Shown piece after piece: positions 6,397 through 8,313 of a DNA stretch of 8,313 nt (position 1 is the stretch's first letter; each line of letters starts with the position of its first letter). The notes under the pieces are model-generated. The model saw only the letters and a list, made by a program, of their open reading frames with translations. It did no database searches and was not told the DNA's origin. The stretch spans positions 1-8,313 of the forward strand of contig CAYZXK010000155.1 of the NCBI GenBank assembly GCA_964482395.1, in the 5' to 3' direction. The DNA comes from CAYZXK01 sp964482395 (GTDB lineage: Bacteria; Planctomycetota; Phycisphaerae; UBA1845; Fen-1342). The position numbers and the translations under genes are program-made.

Positions 6397-7146
6397 TCAG
6401 CGACCCTCGGCGTCAGCAAGTCGGTCGCGTAGCTCGGCCGCCCGCTCATAGTCTTCCATGGCTATGGCCAGTTCGAGCTCGGACCGCAGTCGGGCCGGGG
6501 AGTCGGCCGGCAGCTTCTCCAGCACCTCGCGTCGGAGGGCCAACAACGTGCTGATCTCACTTTCCGTCGCCGGTTGTTCGCCCGCGCAGGCGTCCAGAGC
6601 TTCCAGGCTGGCCAGTCCTTCGTCCGCCAGTTGCAGCGCCAGATCGGTCTGTCCCCGGGCCAGGGCATGGAGCACCTTGCCCCGGATGTGCATCATGAGC
6701 ACGTACGGCCGCTGCGCCCGAAGCATCGCCCGATCAGATTCGGCGGCGGCGTAACGCTGGCACAGGTCGATCATCCGCAGGTTATGGGCCGTGTCGCGCT
6801 CCACTCCCCGGTACTCTTCCAGCACGAACAGGGACAGGTACCGTTGGTAATAGAGGTACGCCTCGTGGCGCAGGGCCTGGCACTCCTCCGGCGTGAGGAC
6901 GAAGTCCTCGTCGTCGCCGTGCAGCTCGATATGCTCACGCAGCCGCTCTTCGTGATACTGGAGCAGCGATTCACAGCCGTGTGGCCGGAACCCGTCGGGC
7001 CGGCCGGAACACTCCAGTTGGAGCACTCCCAGGTCGATGCGGGTCTGGATTTTCTCCCGGCCGTCCCGGCCGATGATCTTGCGGCAGGAGATCTTCCCGG
7101 GCTCGAACTCCCACCCCTCCAGAATGGTGCGCAGGTCGCGTATCAT
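6397..7146 (-). CDS. UvrB/UvrC (UVR) motif-containing protein
   Basis: 249 residues from the ATG at 7144-7146. The C-terminus (about 219-246), LRSELELAIAMEDYERAAEL ending RDRL, is a clear UVR motif, the helical hairpin by which UvrB contacts UvrC and which also occurs in McsA and Clp-type proteins. The N-terminal region (ILEGWEFEPGKISCRKIIGR, then DGREKIQTRIDLGVLQLE) is distinctive, and I associate it with planctomycete proteins. Residues about 88-185 are helical and TPR-like. There is no nuclease, helicase or CxxC zinc motif, so it is not UvrB, UvrC or McsA itself; a role in protein contacts is inferred. No Shine-Dalgarno precedes the ATG. The frame is open for 70 more codons upstream, but these run antisense into rsmD and are discounted. 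It is divergent from rsmD across 96 bp. Confidence 0.82.
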   Translation of the reverse strand: MIRDLRTILEGWEFEPGKISCRKIIGRDGREKIQTRIDLGVLQLECSGRPDGFRPHGCESLLQYHEERLREHIELHGDDEDFVLTPEECQALRHEAYLYYQRYLSLFVLEEYRGVERDTAHNLRMIDLCQRYAAAESDRAMLRAQRPYVLMMHIRGKVLHALARGQTDLALQLADEGLASLEALDACAGEQPATESEISTLLALRREVLEKLPADSPARLRSELELAIAMEDYERAAELRDRLADAEGR

Positions 7147-7160
7147 GACAGTGGGGTATC

Positions 7161-7226
7161 GGCCGACTGGAAAGGTGGCATCAGCCGGCGGCAGATCGGG
7201 CGACCTGCCGGCCGGGAAAGTCGGCC
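7161..7226. repeat. Nested inverted repeat in divergent spacer
   Basis: Outer arms GGCCGACT (7161-7168) and AGTCGGCC (7219-7226) are perfect inverted repeats. Inside them, CCGGCGGCAG (7185-7194) pairs with CTGCCG-g-CCGG (7205-7215), ten pairs with one bulged G around a ten-base loop. The whole structure fills most of the 96 bp between the UVR gene and rsmD. It could be a regulator site or leader hairpin shared by both genes, or a result of GC richness. Confidence 0.4.
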
Positions 7227-7242
7227 CCGGACGTTGAAGGCG

Positions 7243-7848
7243 ATGCGAGTTATTGCGGGTATATTTCGCGGACGTTTGCTCGAGTCGCCCCCGGGGCAGA
7301 GTACGCGTCCCATCACCGACCGGGTCAAAGAAACCCTGTTCAATATTCTCGGACATCGGCTGGCTTTGCCCGGGACGCTGCCGGAGGTCGAGGTGCTCGA
7401 CCTGTTCTGCGGTCCCGGCAGCCTCGGCATTGAGGCCCTTTCGCGCGGCGCCCGGGCCTGCACTTTCGTTGAACGGGATCGCCAGGCCCTGCTGGCTCTA
7501 CGTCATAACCTGGCCCGTCTGGGGCTGGAGCCGACCTGCACGGTTATGACGGATAACGCCTGGACCATGCGCCCGCTGTCCCCGCCGGGCCGGTTCGGAC
7601 TGATCTTTGTCGATCCGCCCTACCGGGATACGCAGGACCCCTTGCGGGTCGTGGACCTTCTGGAGCGTCTGGCCCCCAGCCTGGCCGCGGATGGCCTGAT
7701 GGTGCTTCGACTTTCAGCCCAGGCCGCGGTTCCGCCGCCCGGCGGTCTGCGGCTGCTCCGCTACGTGGATCAGCGCCGGACCGGGCGTATGCAACTTCTG
7801 CTGCTGGCTCGGACAGACTGGCCGGCGGCGACCGCGGACGATCAATAG
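7243..7848 (+). CDS. rsmD: 16S rRNA (guanine-966 N2)-methyltransferase RsmD
   Basis: 201 residues, typical for the family. RsmD uses S-adenosylmethionine to methylate N2 of G966 of 16S rRNA in the 30S subunit. The N-terminus MRVIAGIFRGRLLESPPGQS and TRPITDRVKETLFNIL is the family signature. LDLFCGPGSLGIEALSRGA (52-70) is SAM-binding motif I, VERD (76-79) the acidic residue after strand two, and IFVDPPY (121-127) the (D/N)PPY catalytic motif for amino methylation. The start is the ATG at 7243, with GAAGG very close upstream; a TTG at 7234 is a weaker alternative. The longer in-frame extension upstream is antisense to the UVR gene and not credible. In many bacteria rsmD sits next to coaD, but no coaD follows here; the next gene is convergent. 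Confidence 0.95.
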   Translation: MRVIAGIFRGRLLESPPGQSTRPITDRVKETLFNILGHRLALPGTLPEVEVLDLFCGPGSLGIEALSRGARACTFVERDRQALLALRHNLARLGLEPTCTVMTDNAWTMRPLSPPGRFGLIFVDPPYRDTQDPLRVVDLLERLAPSLAADGLMVLRLSAQAAVPPPGGLRLLRYVDQRRTGRMQLLLLARTDWPAATADDQ

Positions 7849-8010
7849 CCCAAAGCCCAATCTTTCGGGGCCTCAGGTTTCCCGGACTGATCTACCACCC
7901 GCCTGACCACGACCGGCCTTCGCAGCCGCCGCTCTAAGCGTTGGGTTGGCCGGATGCTCAGGCTCGGGCCGCTGATCTCCGAGCTGGGTTGCGGGCTGGC
8001 GCGGGGTCGT
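7849..8010. other. Convergent spacer without a recognisable gene
   Basis: The 162 bp between the rsmD stop and the permease stop contain no plausible gene. The only structure noticed is a six-pair inverted repeat GCTCGG/CCGAGC at 7962-7984 with an 11-base loop and no T-run, too weak to call a terminator. Confidence 0.4.
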
Positions 8011-8313
8011 TCACCGGGCCGGCACGTACGCTGTTCCGCGGGTTGCCAGCAGGTAGAAAAAGAATGCGGCGCCCAGGATGTTGGTCACCACTCCGACGGG
8101 CAGCTCGGTTACCGGCAGTGAGCGCGCGATGCCGTCGCAAACCGCCAGGAACGCCGCTCCGACCATGGCTGAACCGGCCAGCAGGGGCAGAGTTCGCGGC
8201 CCGAAGATTGCTCGCCCGATATGGGGGACCATCAGGCCCACGAAGCCGATCGGCCCGCAGTTGGCGACGATGACCGCCACCAGCAGCCCCACCAGCCCGT
8301 AGCAGGTCCATAT
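8011..8313 (-). CDS. FecCD/BtuC-type ABC importer permease, C-terminal part
   Basis: The last 100 residues of an inner-membrane permease, open to the window edge; the N-terminal two thirds lie beyond 8313. NCGPIGFVGLMVPHIGRAIFG is the hallmark segment of the FecCD family. It is followed by the family's closing pattern: LLAGSAMVGAAFLAVCDGIA, a short RSLPVTELPVGVVTNILGA, and a last membrane helix AFFFYLLATRG. Family members pair with a periplasmic binding protein and an ATPase to import iron-siderophores, haem or cobalamin, but this fragment does not show which. It is the last gene of its transcript: no ATPase gene follows before the convergent rsmD, so any partner would be upstream beyond the window. 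The GTG at 8292 is an internal valine codon, since homology continues past it. Confidence 0.92.
   Translation of the reverse strand: MWTCYGLVGLLVAVIVANCGPIGFVGLMVPHIGRAIFGPRTLPLLAGSAMVGAAFLAVCDGIARSLPVTELPVGVVTNILGAAFFFYLLATRGTAYVPAR

Noticed and set aside
7147..7356. N-terminal extension of the UVR-motif protein across the spacer and into rsmD
   Set aside because: The extra 70 residues are proline- and arginine-rich, overlap the well-supported start of rsmD on the other strand, and precede a natural-looking MIRDLRTIL start.
7962..7984. Inverted repeat GCTCGG/CCGAGC as an rsmD terminator
   Set aside because: Only six pairs around an 11-base loop, over 110 bases from the rsmD stop, with no T-run on either strand.

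Overview
This GC-rich (roughly 64% by eye), gene-dense window looks like chromosomal housekeeping DNA from a Planctomycetota-like bacterium, probably near Phycisphaerae. That placement is inference. It rests on the base composition, several secreted or lipid-anchored repeat proteins, weak or absent Shine-Dalgarno sites at some starts, and a UVR-motif protein of a style I associate with planctomycetes. I see no transposase, integrase, CRISPR array, tRNA or rRNA.

Left part (1-6300): everything reads on the minus strand. In order of transcription there is a lipoprotein of unknown function (5213-6163), an unrecognised 143-residue protein with a TTG start (4707-5138), a YhaM-like OB-fold/HD 3'-5' exoribonuclease overlapping it by ATGA (3691-4710), an exported TPR/HEAT protein that appears to be split by a frameshift (3587 down to 1270), and a membrane-anchored protein with eight TPR units (73-1062 or 1137). 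The spacing suggests one or two operons. Weak promoter-like hexamers lie before the lipoprotein (6266-6294), the TPR/HEAT gene (3617-3644) and the TPR gene (1163-1192).

Right part (6397-8313): a UVR-motif protein on the minus strand (6397-7146) and the 16S rRNA methyltransferase rsmD on the plus strand (7243-7848) diverge from a 96-bp spacer that holds a nested inverted repeat. After rsmD comes a 162-bp convergent spacer, then the C-terminal 100 residues of a FecCD/BtuC-type ABC importer permease on the minus strand, cut by the window edge at 8313.

The most notable signal is the TPR/HEAT gene. The first frame stops at 2067, but clearly protein-like sequence continues in the -1 frame upstream of the next available start codon, so the two open frames are best read as one gene of about 795 codons lacking one base near 2118-2130. 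I do not see a convincing new defence, mobile or regulatory system. The least understood genes are the 143-residue protein coupled to the exoribonuclease and the lipoprotein ahead of it.
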